Assembly: GCA_937952095.1 (NCBI GenBank)
Contig: CALFYG010000278.1
Span: forward strand, 1-30,006
Direction: 5' to 3'
DNA: 30,006 nucleotides
Source of the DNA: an uncultured Micrococcales bacterium
GTDB lineage: Bacteria; Actinomycetota; Actinomycetes; S36-B12; UBA10799
The notes under the pieces were generated by a model. The model saw only the letters and a program-made list of their open reading frames with translations. It did no database searches and was not told the DNA's origin. How positions within the stretch are numbered: position 1 is the first letter of the stretch; every line of letters begins with the position of its first letter. This document shows positions 15,174 through 21,793 of the stretch, one piece after another. The translations under genes were made by a program, and so were the position numbers.

Positions 15174-15569
15174 ATGGACCTGCCAGTCGTGCACCACGTC
15201 ACCCTCACTGTCACCGACCCCGACCGCAGCGCGGCGTTCTACCAGCGGTTGCTCGGCCCCGCGGAGGTTGCTGAGCGGACCGGCAACGGTTGGCGGCGGT
15301 TGCGGTTGTTGTGGCCCAACGGGCTGATGTTGGGGGTGAGCACCTTCACGACCACCGGACCCCAGGACCGGTTCGACCCGTCGCGGGTGGGCCTGGATCA
15401 TGTGGGTTTCGCGGTCGAGGATGAGGCGGCGGTGCGGGCCTGGGCAGCGCGCATGGACACACTCGGGATCGCGCGCGGTCCGGTGGAGGAGGTCCCGTAC
15501 GCGGTGGCGGTGACCGGGCGCGACCCGGACGGCCTGCCGATCGAGTTCTACTGGATGCGGGTCACATGA
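15174..15569 (+). CDS. VOC family (glyoxalase/dioxygenase-like) protein
   Basis: 131 residues with the vicinal-oxygen-chelate fold made of two beta-alpha-beta-beta-beta halves. The first begins VHHVTLTVTDPDRSAAFYQR and the second LDHVGFAVEDEAAVRAW. It ends DPDGLPIEFYWM. Likely metal ligands are the His of HHVTL, the His of LDHVG and the Glu of IEFYW. The substrate is unknown, as in most small VOC proteins. ATG 15174 is supported by the -10 hexamer; the longer open frame from 15099 runs into the divergent PPOX gene. The 3' end overlaps sodX by 8 bases. Confidence 0.88.
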   Translation: MDLPVVHHVTLTVTDPDRSAAFYQRLLGPAEVAERTGNGWRRLRLLWPNGLMLGVSTFTTTGPQDRFDPSRVGLDHVGFAVEDEAAVRAWAARMDTLGIARGPVEEVPYAVAVTGRDPDGLPIEFYWMRVT

Positions 15570-15861
15570 AGCGCTTCGGGATGGCGATCAGGACACGGTA
15601 GGAGCCCTCCGCCATGACATCGGCGAAGGTGGCGCCGGCGGGGTTGTCGGACACGACGTCCATTCTGTCGCCGTGGACTGCCGCCACGCGTTTCACCAGC
15701 CAGAACCCAGGCCGCTGCGGGTGCTCGACGCAACGCACCTGCCCGGGCTTCGCGCGTCCGTACGGCGTCGTGATCAATCCCTGTCCTTCGACAAGTGAGG
15801 GTTCCATCGAACGATCGGCGACCACGAATCTGCGCAGGGGCTGCGGTCTTCCGGGGGCCAC
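15562..15861 (-). CDS. sodX: Nickel superoxide dismutase maturation protease (S26 family)
   Basis: 99 residues. A short signal-peptidase-I-like (S26/LexA-type) serine protease. The nucleophile Ser lies in VVADRSMEPSL near residue 18, and the general-base Lys is in FWLVKRVAAVHGDRMDVVSDNP. It lacks the membrane anchor of LepB, as SodX/SodP proteins do. These cleave the propeptide from NiSOD so that His1 can bind nickel. The assignment rests on the motifs plus direct divergence from sodN. GTG 15861 has TACAAT six bases upstream on the minus strand. The S26 fold is shared with phage repressors, but the length and context favour SodX. Confidence 0.9.
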   Translation of the reverse strand: MAPGRPQPLRRFVVADRSMEPSLVEGQGLITTPYGRAKPGQVRCVEHPQRPGFWLVKRVAAVHGDRMDVVSDNPAGATFADVMAEGSYRVLIAIPKRFM

Positions 15862-15867
15862 CGCATG

Positions 15868-15877
15868 ATTGTAGGGT
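15868..15877. promoter_or_regulatory. Overlapping divergent -10 elements (sodX and sodN)
   Basis: Minus-strand TACAAT (15868-15873) is six bases from the sodX GTG. Plus-strand TAGGGT (15872-15877) would start a ~20-base sodN leader carrying an AAGGAG ribosome site. The hexamers share the TA at 15872-15873, as in the PPOX/VOC pair. Confidence 0.55.
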
Positions 15878-15905
15878 CGAAGCAGATCAACGAAGGAGAA
15901 GACTC

Positions 15906-16328
15906 ATGCTCGGAAGGTTGTTCGCATCCGCGACCGTCGCCCACGCCCACTGCGACCTGTACTGCGGGGTGTACGACCCGGCGCAGGCCAAGATCGAGGC
16001 GCTGTCGGTGGTGAAGACCGCGAAGAAGTACCACGAGAGCGACGACGAGGTGTTCCGTCAGCGCGCCGTGATCATCAAGGAGCAGCGTGCCGAAGAGACC
16101 AAGCACCACCTCATGGTGCTGTGGGCCGACTTCTTCGCACCTGAGCACTTCGCGCAGTTCCCCAACCTGCACGAGCTGTTCTGGAAGGCCACCCACCAGG
16201 CCGGCGAGGCGAAGAAGTCCATGGACCCGGCGGTCGGTGAGCAGCTCGTCGCCTACATCGACGAGATCGCCGACATCTTCTGGCAGACCGAGAAGGCCAA
16301 GGCAATGGGCGTGTACCCGCCGGCCTGA
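15906..16328 (+). CDS. sodN: Nickel superoxide dismutase precursor with atypical Ni-hook
   Basis: 140 residues. NiSOD disproportionates superoxide in the cytoplasm as a homohexamer. The 14-residue propeptide MLGRLFASATVAHA resembles that of Streptomyces SodN in length and sequence. The mature protein then begins HCDLYCGVYDPAQAKIEA. The nickel ligands His1, Cys2 and Cys6 and the hook residues Gly7 and Tyr9 are present, but position 5, normally proline (HCxxPCGxY), is Tyr (codon TAC). The helical remainder fits the family (VVKTAKKYHES; VIIKEQRAEETKHHLMVLWADFF; FWQTEKAK). ATG 15906 has AAGGAG about eight bases upstream. The gene is divergent from sodX and followed by a strong terminator. In many actinobacteria Nur controls sodN; I see no clear Nur operator. 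Confidence 0.95.
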   Translation: MLGRLFASATVAHAHCDLYCGVYDPAQAKIEALSVVKTAKKYHESDDEVFRQRAVIIKEQRAEETKHHLMVLWADFFAPEHFAQFPNLHELFWKATHQAGEAKKSMDPAVGEQLVAYIDEIADIFWQTEKAKAMGVYPPA

Positions 16329-16335
16329 TCCGTCA

Positions 16336-16380
16336 ACGACGAAGGCCCCGCCGTGGTGCGGGGCCTTCGTCGTGTCTTCT
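16336..16380 (+). terminator. Rho-independent terminator after sodN
   Basis: A perfect 16-bp stem, ACGACGAAGGCCCCGC (16336-16351) with GCGGGGCCTTCGTCGT (16358-16373), has a six-base loop and is followed by GTCTTCT. It lies between sodN and the convergent helicase gene and could work in both directions. Confidence 0.92.
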
Positions 16381-16430
16381 GGCGACGATGTGGAACGTCA
16401 CGTGCGAGTTCTTCACCAGAAGGCGCGCGT

Positions 16431-17672
16431 TCAGCTGGCGCGGCGCCCGCTGTGGGTACGCCCCGGGCGACGGCGGCGGGCCTGCTGAACCGGTACCACG
16501 ACTGCTGGCGGCCGGACCTTGGGCGCGTGCGGGCCGACGATCTCGCGGATCGCCTCGTCTCCGGGGGTGACGCTGATGGTCGTCGGGAACACCTCGGCCT
16601 TGCGGATCATCCGTTGGATCTCGCGGCGCTGGCCGTGAGTGCCCACCGTGACTGCCATGCCCTGCGCGCCGGCGCGAGCAGTGCGCCCGCACCGGTGTAG
16701 GTAGGTCTTGTGTTCTGCGGGCGGGTCCACGTGCAGCACCAGGTCGATGCCGTCGACATGGATGCCACGCGCGGCGATGTCGGTGGCCACCAGGACGCGA
16801 ACCGTCCCGTCGCTGAACGCGGCGAGGTTGCGCTGGCGGGCACCCTGCGAAAGGTTCCCGTGCAAGTCGGCGGCGGGGATGCCCGCAGCAGACAGTTGCT
16901 TGGCGAGTTTCTTGGCGCCGTGCTTGGTCCGGGTGAAAGCGACCGTGCGTTGGTGGCCGGAGACCAGTTCACGCACGATCTGCTGCTTGTCAGCATCGTC
17001 GACGGTGAGCACGTGGTGGGTCATCGACGGCACCGGCGCACTGGCCGCGTCGACGTGGTGTGTCACCGGGTTCTCGAGGTACTTGCGCACGAGCACGCCC
17101 ACGGCCCCGTCCAGCGTGGCCGAGAACAGCAGTCGCTGCCCGCCCCGGGGGGTCTGGTCGAGCAGTCGCTTGGACGCCGGGAGGAACCCGAGGTCGGCGA
17201 GGTGATCGGCTTCGTCGAGCACGCTGATCTCGACGGAGTCCAGGCGGCAGTGTCGCTGTTTGATCAGGTCCTCGAGGCGCCCTGGGGTCGCGACGACGAT
17301 ATCGACGCCCCCGCGCAGGGCGCTCACCTGGGAGCCCTGCGCGACCCCACCGACGATGGTGGTCACACGCAGCCCGGCGGCTTTCGCCAGGGGCCGCATC
17401 GCTTCAGCGACCTGGGTGGCCAGTTCGCGGGTCGGCACCAGGATCATGGCACGCGGGGCACCGGGCTTACTGCGCCGCCCGCTGAGCCGGATGGCGACCG
17501 GCAGGCAGAAGGCAATGGTCTTGCCGCTGCCGGTGCGGCCACGGCCGAGCACGTCGCGCCCGGCCAGTGAGTCGGGCAGGGTGCTGGTCTGGATGGGGAA
17601 CGGTTCGGTGATCGAATGTGCGGCCAGGGCGGCACAGTAGTCGGCGGGCACGCCGAGTTCGGAGAAAGTCAT
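16431..17672 (-). CDS. DEAD-box RNA helicase
   Basis: 413 residues, two RecA-like domains. Visible motifs: Q motif (FPIQTSTLPDSLAGRD, ~25-40), I (GRTGSGKT, 45-52), Ia (PTRELA, ~80-85), Ib (TPGR, 129-132), II (DEAD, 153-156), III (SAT, 184-186), IV-V (VAFTRTKHGAKKL; ATDIAARGIHVDGID) and VI (HRCGRTARAG). The C-terminal tail is short, basic and rich in Arg/Pro (QQARRRRPGRTHSGRRAS), like RhlE-type helicases that remodel ribosomal or mRNA structure. ATG 17672 begins directly before the helicase core. The frame is open to 17789 but the extra residues look unconserved. Confidence 0.94.
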   Translation of the reverse strand: MTFSELGVPADYCAALAAHSITEPFPIQTSTLPDSLAGRDVLGRGRTGSGKTIAFCLPVAIRLSGRRSKPGAPRAMILVPTRELATQVAEAMRPLAKAAGLRVTTIVGGVAQGSQVSALRGGVDIVVATPGRLEDLIKQRHCRLDSVEISVLDEADHLADLGFLPASKRLLDQTPRGGQRLLFSATLDGAVGVLVRKYLENPVTHHVDAASAPVPSMTHHVLTVDDADKQQIVRELVSGHQRTVAFTRTKHGAKKLAKQLSAAGIPAADLHGNLSQGARQRNLAAFSDGTVRVLVATDIAARGIHVDGIDLVLHVDPPAEHKTYLHRCGRTARAGAQGMAVTVGTHGQRREIQRMIRKAEVFPTTISVTPGDEAIREIVGPHAPKVRPPAVVVPVQQARRRRPGRTHSGRRAS

Positions 17673-17856
17673 GAAGTGTCCAATCGGATGTGGCCGTGGG
17701 TGCAAGAGGCCCACTCTGAGTTCAACCCGAATAGACAGCTGCCCGACAAGGGGCGAAGCGCACGACCTTGGCGCGGCCTTGTGCCGCACCGGTCTCTTTC
17801 ACCATACGGCATGGCGAGGCGGTGTGCGGGTGAGGTCCGTCACTGCCCGACCCTGC
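17673..17856. other. Leader/promoter region upstream of the helicase; nothing coding seen
   Basis: I find no credible small gene here. A minus-strand TATGGT near 17810 is a possible -10, which would give the helicase mRNA a leader of roughly 130 bases, as is common for cold-regulated DEAD-box genes. This is weak. The rest of the gap (17857-17977) is the repeat element. Confidence 0.3.
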
Positions 17857-17977
17857 GCGAGTGGTGCACGGTTGCGAACCGCGTGCCGCGAGTGGTGCAC
17901 GGTTGCTGGTTACGCACCCTGAATTCAGCAACCCCGCAACAGTCGCATCCGGGTGTCAGCAACGGCGCAACAGTCGC
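17857..17977. repeat. Composite tandem-inverted repeat element, diverged copy (31-bp period)
   Basis: GCGAGTGGTGCACGGTTGC occurs at 17857-17875 and again at 17888-17906, 31 bp apart. CGCAACAGTCGC occurs at 17935-17946 and 17966-17977, again 31 bp apart, each preceded by TCAGCAAC (17925, 17956). The second pair is an imperfect inverted copy of the first (17 of 22 positions). The architecture matches the elements at 4584 and 21853, but the central gap is 12 bp longer and the unit sequence has diverged. It sits at the 3' side of the lipoprotein gene. Confidence 0.85.
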
Positions 17978-17980
17978 GTG

Positions 17981-18292
17981 TCAGTTCGAGGGCGAGGCCG
18001 TGACGGCCCCGATTTCGTCGCCACACTGCCGGAGCGCTTGCGCCACCGACAGGTCATCTCGCGTGCTCAATCCGAGTTCATTGGCCAGCTCGCTGAGTTC
18101 GGAGATCCGCTCCTCGGCGTCCTCGGGGTCGGTGGCGCCGTCCCGGACCAGGGCGTCGGCGAGGTCACGGCAGAACTGGTCGATCTTGTCCTGGGCGACG
18201 TCACTGGCGACCGGTGTCTGCTGGGGCTCGGTCTGAGTGCTGCTGCACCCGGCCATTACCAGTGCGGCTGCAAGGGCGACGATCACGCGCAT
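17981..18292 (-). CDS. Small lipoprotein of unknown function
   Basis: 103 residues. The signal peptide MRVIVALAAALVMAGC ends in a clear lipobox (LVMAGC), so the mature protein is a membrane-anchored lipoprotein starting at Cys16. A Ser/Thr/Pro/Gln linker follows, then a small helical, acidic domain with two cysteines (DKIDQFCRDLADAL and ALRQCGDEIG) that could form a disulfide. No known family. ATG 18292 has TAGGCT six bases upstream on the minus strand (leaderless). It is separated from the sulfur operon by a terminator hairpin and is transcribed on its own. Confidence 0.85.
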   Translation of the reverse strand: MRVIVALAAALVMAGCSSTQTEPQQTPVASDVAQDKIDQFCRDLADALVRDGATDPEDAEERISELSELANELGLSTRDDLSVAQALRQCGDEIGAVTASPSN

Positions 18293-18298
18293 GGCCGC

Positions 18299-18304
18299 AG
18301 CCTA
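18299..18304 (-). promoter_or_regulatory. -10 element of the leaderless lipoprotein promoter
   Basis: On the minus strand TAGGCT is followed by six bases and ATG 18292. Confidence 0.55.
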
Positions 18305-18310
18305 TCCGGC

Positions 18311-18355
18311 GGAAAGGCAGAACCGGCGCCCTGCGTGGACGCCGGTTCTCTTTCC
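18311..18355 (-). terminator. Terminator hairpin of the sulfur operon
   Basis: GGAAAG-GC-AGAACCGGCG (18311-18328) pairs with CGCCGGTTCTCTTTCC (18340-18355): a 16-bp stem with a two-base bulge and an 11-base loop, directly after the last gene of the minus-strand operon (stop at 18361). Confidence 0.75.
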
Positions 18356-18360
18356 CACCC

Positions 18361-18882
18361 TCAGATGAAGAGGATCTGTGCCCCGTCGGTCATCTCGATG
18401 AAGTCGGAGGCGTTGATGATGCCGTCGACGTCGTCGCGCAGGTCGGACTCCGTGAGTTGGTTCATGTCCGCGGACATGCGGCACGCCCAGAGGTGACCGC
18501 CGGCGGCCACGATCTGGTCGAGGAAGTCCGGCACCTCGGGGATCCCGAGATCCGCGATCTGCTTCTTCATCATCTTCGTCGCCATCTGGGTCATCCCCGG
18601 CATGGGCGACAGCGACTGCGGCATCTTCGTGTCGCGGCCCGGCAGGTGCATCGCGGTGTTGCCCACCGGCGAGAACTGCAGATCCCACATCCGCGACTTC
18701 GTGATCATGTCGAAGCCCCAGAACGTGAAGAACAGGTGCGTCTCGATGCCTTCGCCGAGAGCGGCGTTGGCCAGGACCAGGCCGGGGTAGGCCATGTCCA
18801 GGTTGCCCTTCGAGCAGATGAGGACGAACTTGCGATCCGTCTCCTCGTCGTCGCCGAAGTTCGGAATAATTGCGTCAGCCAT
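18361..18882 (-). CDS. DsrE/DsrF-like sulfur-carrier family protein (DsrE2-type)
   Basis: 173 residues. The N-terminus KFVLICSKGNLDMAYPGLVLANAAL and the ETHLFFTFWGFDMI strand match the DsrE-like (DrsE_2/3) family. The conserved cysteine is in GGHLWACRMSADMNQL near residue 135, the usual site for a persulfide. Such proteins receive and pass sulfane sulfur together with TusA/TusE/DsrC-type carriers. A Met/Lys-rich middle (MTQMATKMMKKQIADLG) is an amphipathic helix typical of DsrE2. It is the last gene of the operon, nine bases after tusE. Role in sulfur relay is inferred from family and context. Confidence 0.88.
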   Translation of the reverse strand: MADAIIPNFGDDEETDRKFVLICSKGNLDMAYPGLVLANAALGEGIETHLFFTFWGFDMITKSRMWDLQFSPVGNTAMHLPGRDTKMPQSLSPMPGMTQMATKMMKKQIADLGIPEVPDFLDQIVAAGGHLWACRMSADMNQLTESDLRDDVDGIINASDFIEMTDGAQILFI

Positions 18883-18891
18883 GGTCTCTCC

Positions 18892-19206
18892 TCACACGCA
18901 ACCGTGCGGCTTGGGTACACCGGCGATGTAGGCCATCTTCTTGGCCGGCTTCTTCGGGAACAGCTGGAACTGCTCCTTGGTGGGGAAGCCGCCGACGGTC
19001 TGCACGCGACGGGTCGTGGCGGTCTCGCCCTTCTCCTTGTAGTCCTCGCGCAGCCACTTGATGACCTCCCAGTGGCGCGGCGTCATCTCGACGCCGATGT
19101 TCTTCGCGAGTTCTTCTGCGATGTCCTCACTCCACTCGTCGTATTCGGTGAGGAACCCTTCGTCGTTGATCTGGACCTCGTGGCCCGCAATCGTGGCGGT
19201 GGGCAT
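18892..19206 (-). CDS. TusE/DsrC/DsvC family sulfur carrier
   Basis: 104 residues, the usual family length. Motifs: IAGHEVQINDEGFLTEYDEWSEDIA at the start, TPRHWEVIKWLREDY, RRVQTVGG and the C-terminal arm AGVPKPHGCV with the penultimate cysteine (Cys103). The second arm cysteine of true dissimilatory DsrC, eleven residues earlier, is replaced by Ala92. The protein therefore has the single-cysteine, TusE-like form, able to carry a persulfide but not to form the intramolecular disulfide. The neighbouring SQR and DsrE genes suggest it receives sulfane sulfur produced by sulfide oxidation. Three bases separate it from DUF1641. Confidence 0.92.
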   Translation of the reverse strand: MPTATIAGHEVQINDEGFLTEYDEWSEDIAEELAKNIGVEMTPRHWEVIKWLREDYKEKGETATTRRVQTVGGFPTKEQFQLFPKKPAKKMAYIAGVPKPHGCV

Positions 19207-19209
19207 TTC

Positions 19210-19902
19210 TTACTTCCCTTCTGTGGTGGGGGTCGACGGGTGCTCCTCGCCGACGGTGTGAAGCATTGCCATGACCCGTGCCAGGCCACGGCGGGTCTGC
19301 GGATCCCGCATCTGCTTGAGCAGGGCGAACATCGAGGGTGGCTCGATGTGAGCCTCTTCGACGTCCTGCACGGAGATGGCCGTGCGTTGCACAAGGCCCA
19401 TGACCTCGGGCTGGGTCATCTCCTTGACCGCGTTCAGGATCGTCACGACGTTGTCGCCGAGCGCCTGTACGTCCTCTTCGCTGAACTCGGTGACCACCCG
19501 GTCGGCGATCTTGCTGCCCTCGCGGGCGAACGCGAAGTAGCCCTTCTCGTCGGCGGTGGTCAGCATGTCGGTGACCTTGGCCATCGCCGGCCCGGACAGG
19601 TGGGTCAGCGTCTCGGCCAGCTCTGACATGGGTCCGAGCTGGGCCATCAACGCCTGGATCTGCGGAAGGCTCGAGGCCAGGGTCCGCAGCAGCGACACGA
19701 GTTCCTCGGTACTGATGTCGAGGTTCTCGAGTTCGTCGGTGGCCATCTGCATGGCCTGCTTGGTCACCGGTGTGAGCGTCTCGGTCAGTTCCGCGATGCG
19801 CTCGCGCGTCTCACGCTGTGCCTGCAACTCCGCGACGATGAAGTCCATCTGGACACTCAACGCGTCGAGGCGCTCCTCGGTGGTCAGGGCGACGGCGGTC
19901 AT
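19210..19902 (-). CDS. DUF1641 protein
   Basis: 230 residues, predominantly helical. The central region (LSGPAMAKVTDMLTTADEKGYFAFA through MTQPEVMGLVQRTAISVQDVEE) is the DUF1641 domain (PF07849). The C-terminal LLKQMRDPQTRRGLARVMAMLH helix is also typical. DUF1641 genes commonly accompany SQR-like flavoproteins or formate dehydrogenases, but no activity is established. It may be an assembly or membrane-docking partner; that is inference. The start ATG 19902 overlaps the stop of the SQR gene by one base. Confidence 0.9.
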   Translation of the reverse strand: MTAVALTTEERLDALSVQMDFIVAELQAQRETRERIAELTETLTPVTKQAMQMATDELENLDISTEELVSLLRTLASSLPQIQALMAQLGPMSELAETLTHLSGPAMAKVTDMLTTADEKGYFAFAREGSKIADRVVTEFSEEDVQALGDNVVTILNAVKEMTQPEVMGLVQRTAISVQDVEEAHIEPPSMFALLKQMRDPQTRRGLARVMAMLHTVGEEHPSTPTTEGK

Positions 19903-21137
19903 CAGACGTTTTCCTTCTCTTTGCCCGCCATCGACATCAGGGCCGGCAGCGGCAGTTCCTTGCCGGGCAGCAGGATGTTCCAGTACATCCAGCGGAACAT
20001 CAACTTGCCCCAGTGGTTGATCTCGGTCTCCTTGAGCAACGAGAACGGCCCCACCCCGGGCAGCGGGTATTTTCCCGGCAGCGGCTCGGTGTCGTAGTTG
20101 AAGTCGATGAGCAGGCCCTTGCCATGACCGGACTCGATGAAGCAGTTGGCGTGCCCGTCGAAGGACTCCGTCATTGGCAGGCCCTGGATGTGCTGCAGGA
20201 AGTTCTTCTCGAACAGGTCGATCGCGAAGTGGGCGACCGATCCCGCCTTCGACGCCGGTATGTCGCTGGCGTCGCCGAGGGCGAAGATGTTGTCGTACTC
20301 CTTGCTGAGCAGCGTGTGCTGGTCGACCGGTACGTAGTTGAGGTCGTCTCCGAGGCCGGACTTGGCAATGAAGTCGGCTCCCATGTTCACGGGGATCGTC
20401 ACTAGCAGGTCGAAGGGGATCTCGCGTTCGTCGAAGGAGATCACCTTGCCGGCCTCGGCGTCCACAGACTCGATCATGAAGTCGGGCTCGAGGTGGATCT
20501 TGCGGTCGTCGAGCATCGAGCCGAGGTGCTTACTCGCAACCGGCTTCGTGAACGCGCCCTCCAGTGGCGTCACGTAGGTGATCTCGACCTTGTCCCGCAT
20601 CCCCTTCTCCTCGAAGAAGGCATCGGCGAGGAACGTGAACTCCAGCGGTGCGACCGGACACTTGATCGGCATCTCGCAGACCTGGACGACGAGCTTGCCG
20701 CCCTCCCACGTCTTCAGCTTCTCGCCCAGAGCGGTGGTGCCTTCGAACGTGTAGAACTCGTGCACGTTGTCGCGCAAGCCGTCCTCCATGCCCGGTGTCT
20801 GGTCGGGTCGGGGAGTGGTGCCGGTAGCGATGATCAGGTAGTCGTAGGGCAATTCGGTGCCGTCGGCGAGCGCCACCTTGTTGTCGTCCGGGAAGACCTG
20901 GTCGATCTCGCCGGTGATCAGTTCCACGCCCTCGGGGACAAACTTCTTGGTCGGCTTCACGACCTCGTCCGGTGTGTAGGTGCCGAACGGGATGAACAGG
21001 TACCCCGGCTGGTAGTAGTGCGTGGTCTGCTGGTCGACCATGGTGATCTTCCACTCGTCGGCCGGCAGGTGGGGGTGCAACTTGTTCACGGCCATGGTTC
21101 CGGCGGTGCCGGCGCCGAGGATCAAGAGCCTCTTCAT
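19902..21137 (-). CDS. Sulfide:quinone oxidoreductase-like FAD flavoprotein
   Basis: 411 residues. The FAD-binding N-terminus MKRLLILGAGTAGTMAVNKL (GxGxxG at 8-13) is followed by an SQR-type YYQPGYLFIPFGTYTPDEV block, IIATGTTPRPDQTPGM and the second FAD motif IFALGDASDIPASKAGS (~284-300). Cysteines at 154 and 160 (VCEMPIKCP) and 332 (HANCFIESG) are well placed for the redox-active pair that oxidises sulfide. The C-terminus (MFRWMYWNILLPGKELP) is an amphipathic membrane-binding segment. SQR passes electrons from sulfide to quinone at the inner membrane and forms sulfane sulfur. ATG 21137 has a strong AGAGGAGA site and overlaps the regulator's stop (ATGA). Confidence 0.9.
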   Translation of the reverse strand: MKRLLILGAGTAGTMAVNKLHPHLPADEWKITMVDQQTTHYYQPGYLFIPFGTYTPDEVVKPTKKFVPEGVELITGEIDQVFPDDNKVALADGTELPYDYLIIATGTTPRPDQTPGMEDGLRDNVHEFYTFEGTTALGEKLKTWEGGKLVVQVCEMPIKCPVAPLEFTFLADAFFEEKGMRDKVEITYVTPLEGAFTKPVASKHLGSMLDDRKIHLEPDFMIESVDAEAGKVISFDEREIPFDLLVTIPVNMGADFIAKSGLGDDLNYVPVDQHTLLSKEYDNIFALGDASDIPASKAGSVAHFAIDLFEKNFLQHIQGLPMTESFDGHANCFIESGHGKGLLIDFNYDTEPLPGKYPLPGVGPFSLLKETEINHWGKLMFRWMYWNILLPGKELPLPALMSMAGKEKENV

Positions 21138-21793
21138 CGTTTCTCCTCTTTGGGTGTGCCGGCGGGCGCCGACGCGGTTCGGGACAGAGCTGCTGCGACG
21201 CGGGGCAGCGCGTCGAGCACGCGTCGCCGCTGATCGGGGTCGAGATCGTAGAGATCCGGACGGTGCGCCCCTTGCGGGGTCACGCCGCCGGCGAGGACCA
21301 TGCCGACGAGTTCGCGTCCGGATCGCACGAACGCGCGGGCGCACTCGAAGCCGTGCTCACCTTCGCTGAATTGCGGCTCGAAGGTGTGGTCGTCGGCCAT
21401 CCGGTGCCACTCGGCGATGCAGGTCCGAAGCACCTCGGGGTCGTCGGCGTGCTCGATCATCCACGGGCACGGGTTGGCGATCGGAGTGATCGGGTGGCCC
21501 TCCATGTCTGTGACCACGACCATCACGCCGAGCAGTTCGGCGGCAACGTCGGCCGACGCAGCAGCCACCTGCGGGTCCATGGGGGAGGTGTTGATCACGG
21601 GGGGTTGTGCGGCGACGAGGGCGTAGATCTCCTCAGCGGGGAAGCGCCACTGCTTCCCGACGCGGATCGCGGGCAGACGGCCGTCCTCAGCCATGCGGTA
21701 CACGGTGGAGCGGTCGATGTGGAGGATGTCCTGCACTTGTCGCGCACTAAGCAGACGCTGCATTGAGGTGGATACCGTCTGCATTGTCTGCAT
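21134..21793 (-). CDS. Excisionase-type HTH regulator with PocR sensor domain
   Basis: 219 residues. A MerR/excisionase-like helix-turn-helix (HTH_17: LLSARQVQDILHIDRSTVYRMAEDGRLPAIRVGKQWRFP split over residues ~14-52) is followed by a PocR-type sensory domain with its cysteines (ANPCPWMIEH, LRTCIAEW, GFECARAF) and a VGMVLAGGVTPQG strand. These cysteines could bind metal or sense sulfur/redox state. First gene of the SQR operon and overlapping it by four bases, so probably its regulator. The start is uncertain: in-frame ATGs lie at 21802, 21793, 21784 and 21763, none with a ribosome site. 21793 is chosen because TAGTAT lies seven bases upstream (leaderless). Confidence 0.85.
   Translation of the reverse strand: MQTMQTVSTSMQRLLSARQVQDILHIDRSTVYRMAEDGRLPAIRVGKQWRFPAEEIYALVAAQPPVINTSPMDPQVAAASADVAAELLGVMVVVTDMEGHPITPIANPCPWMIEHADDPEVLRTCIAEWHRMADDHTFEPQFSEGEHGFECARAFVRSGRELVGMVLAGGVTPQGAHRPDLYDLDPDQRRRVLDALPRVAAALSRTASAPAGTPKEEKR

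Noticed and set aside
21134..21793. Phage excisionase or mobile-element gene
   Set aside because: The HTH is excisionase-like, but it is joined to a PocR sensor and overlaps the SQR gene. No integrase or att-like site is nearby.
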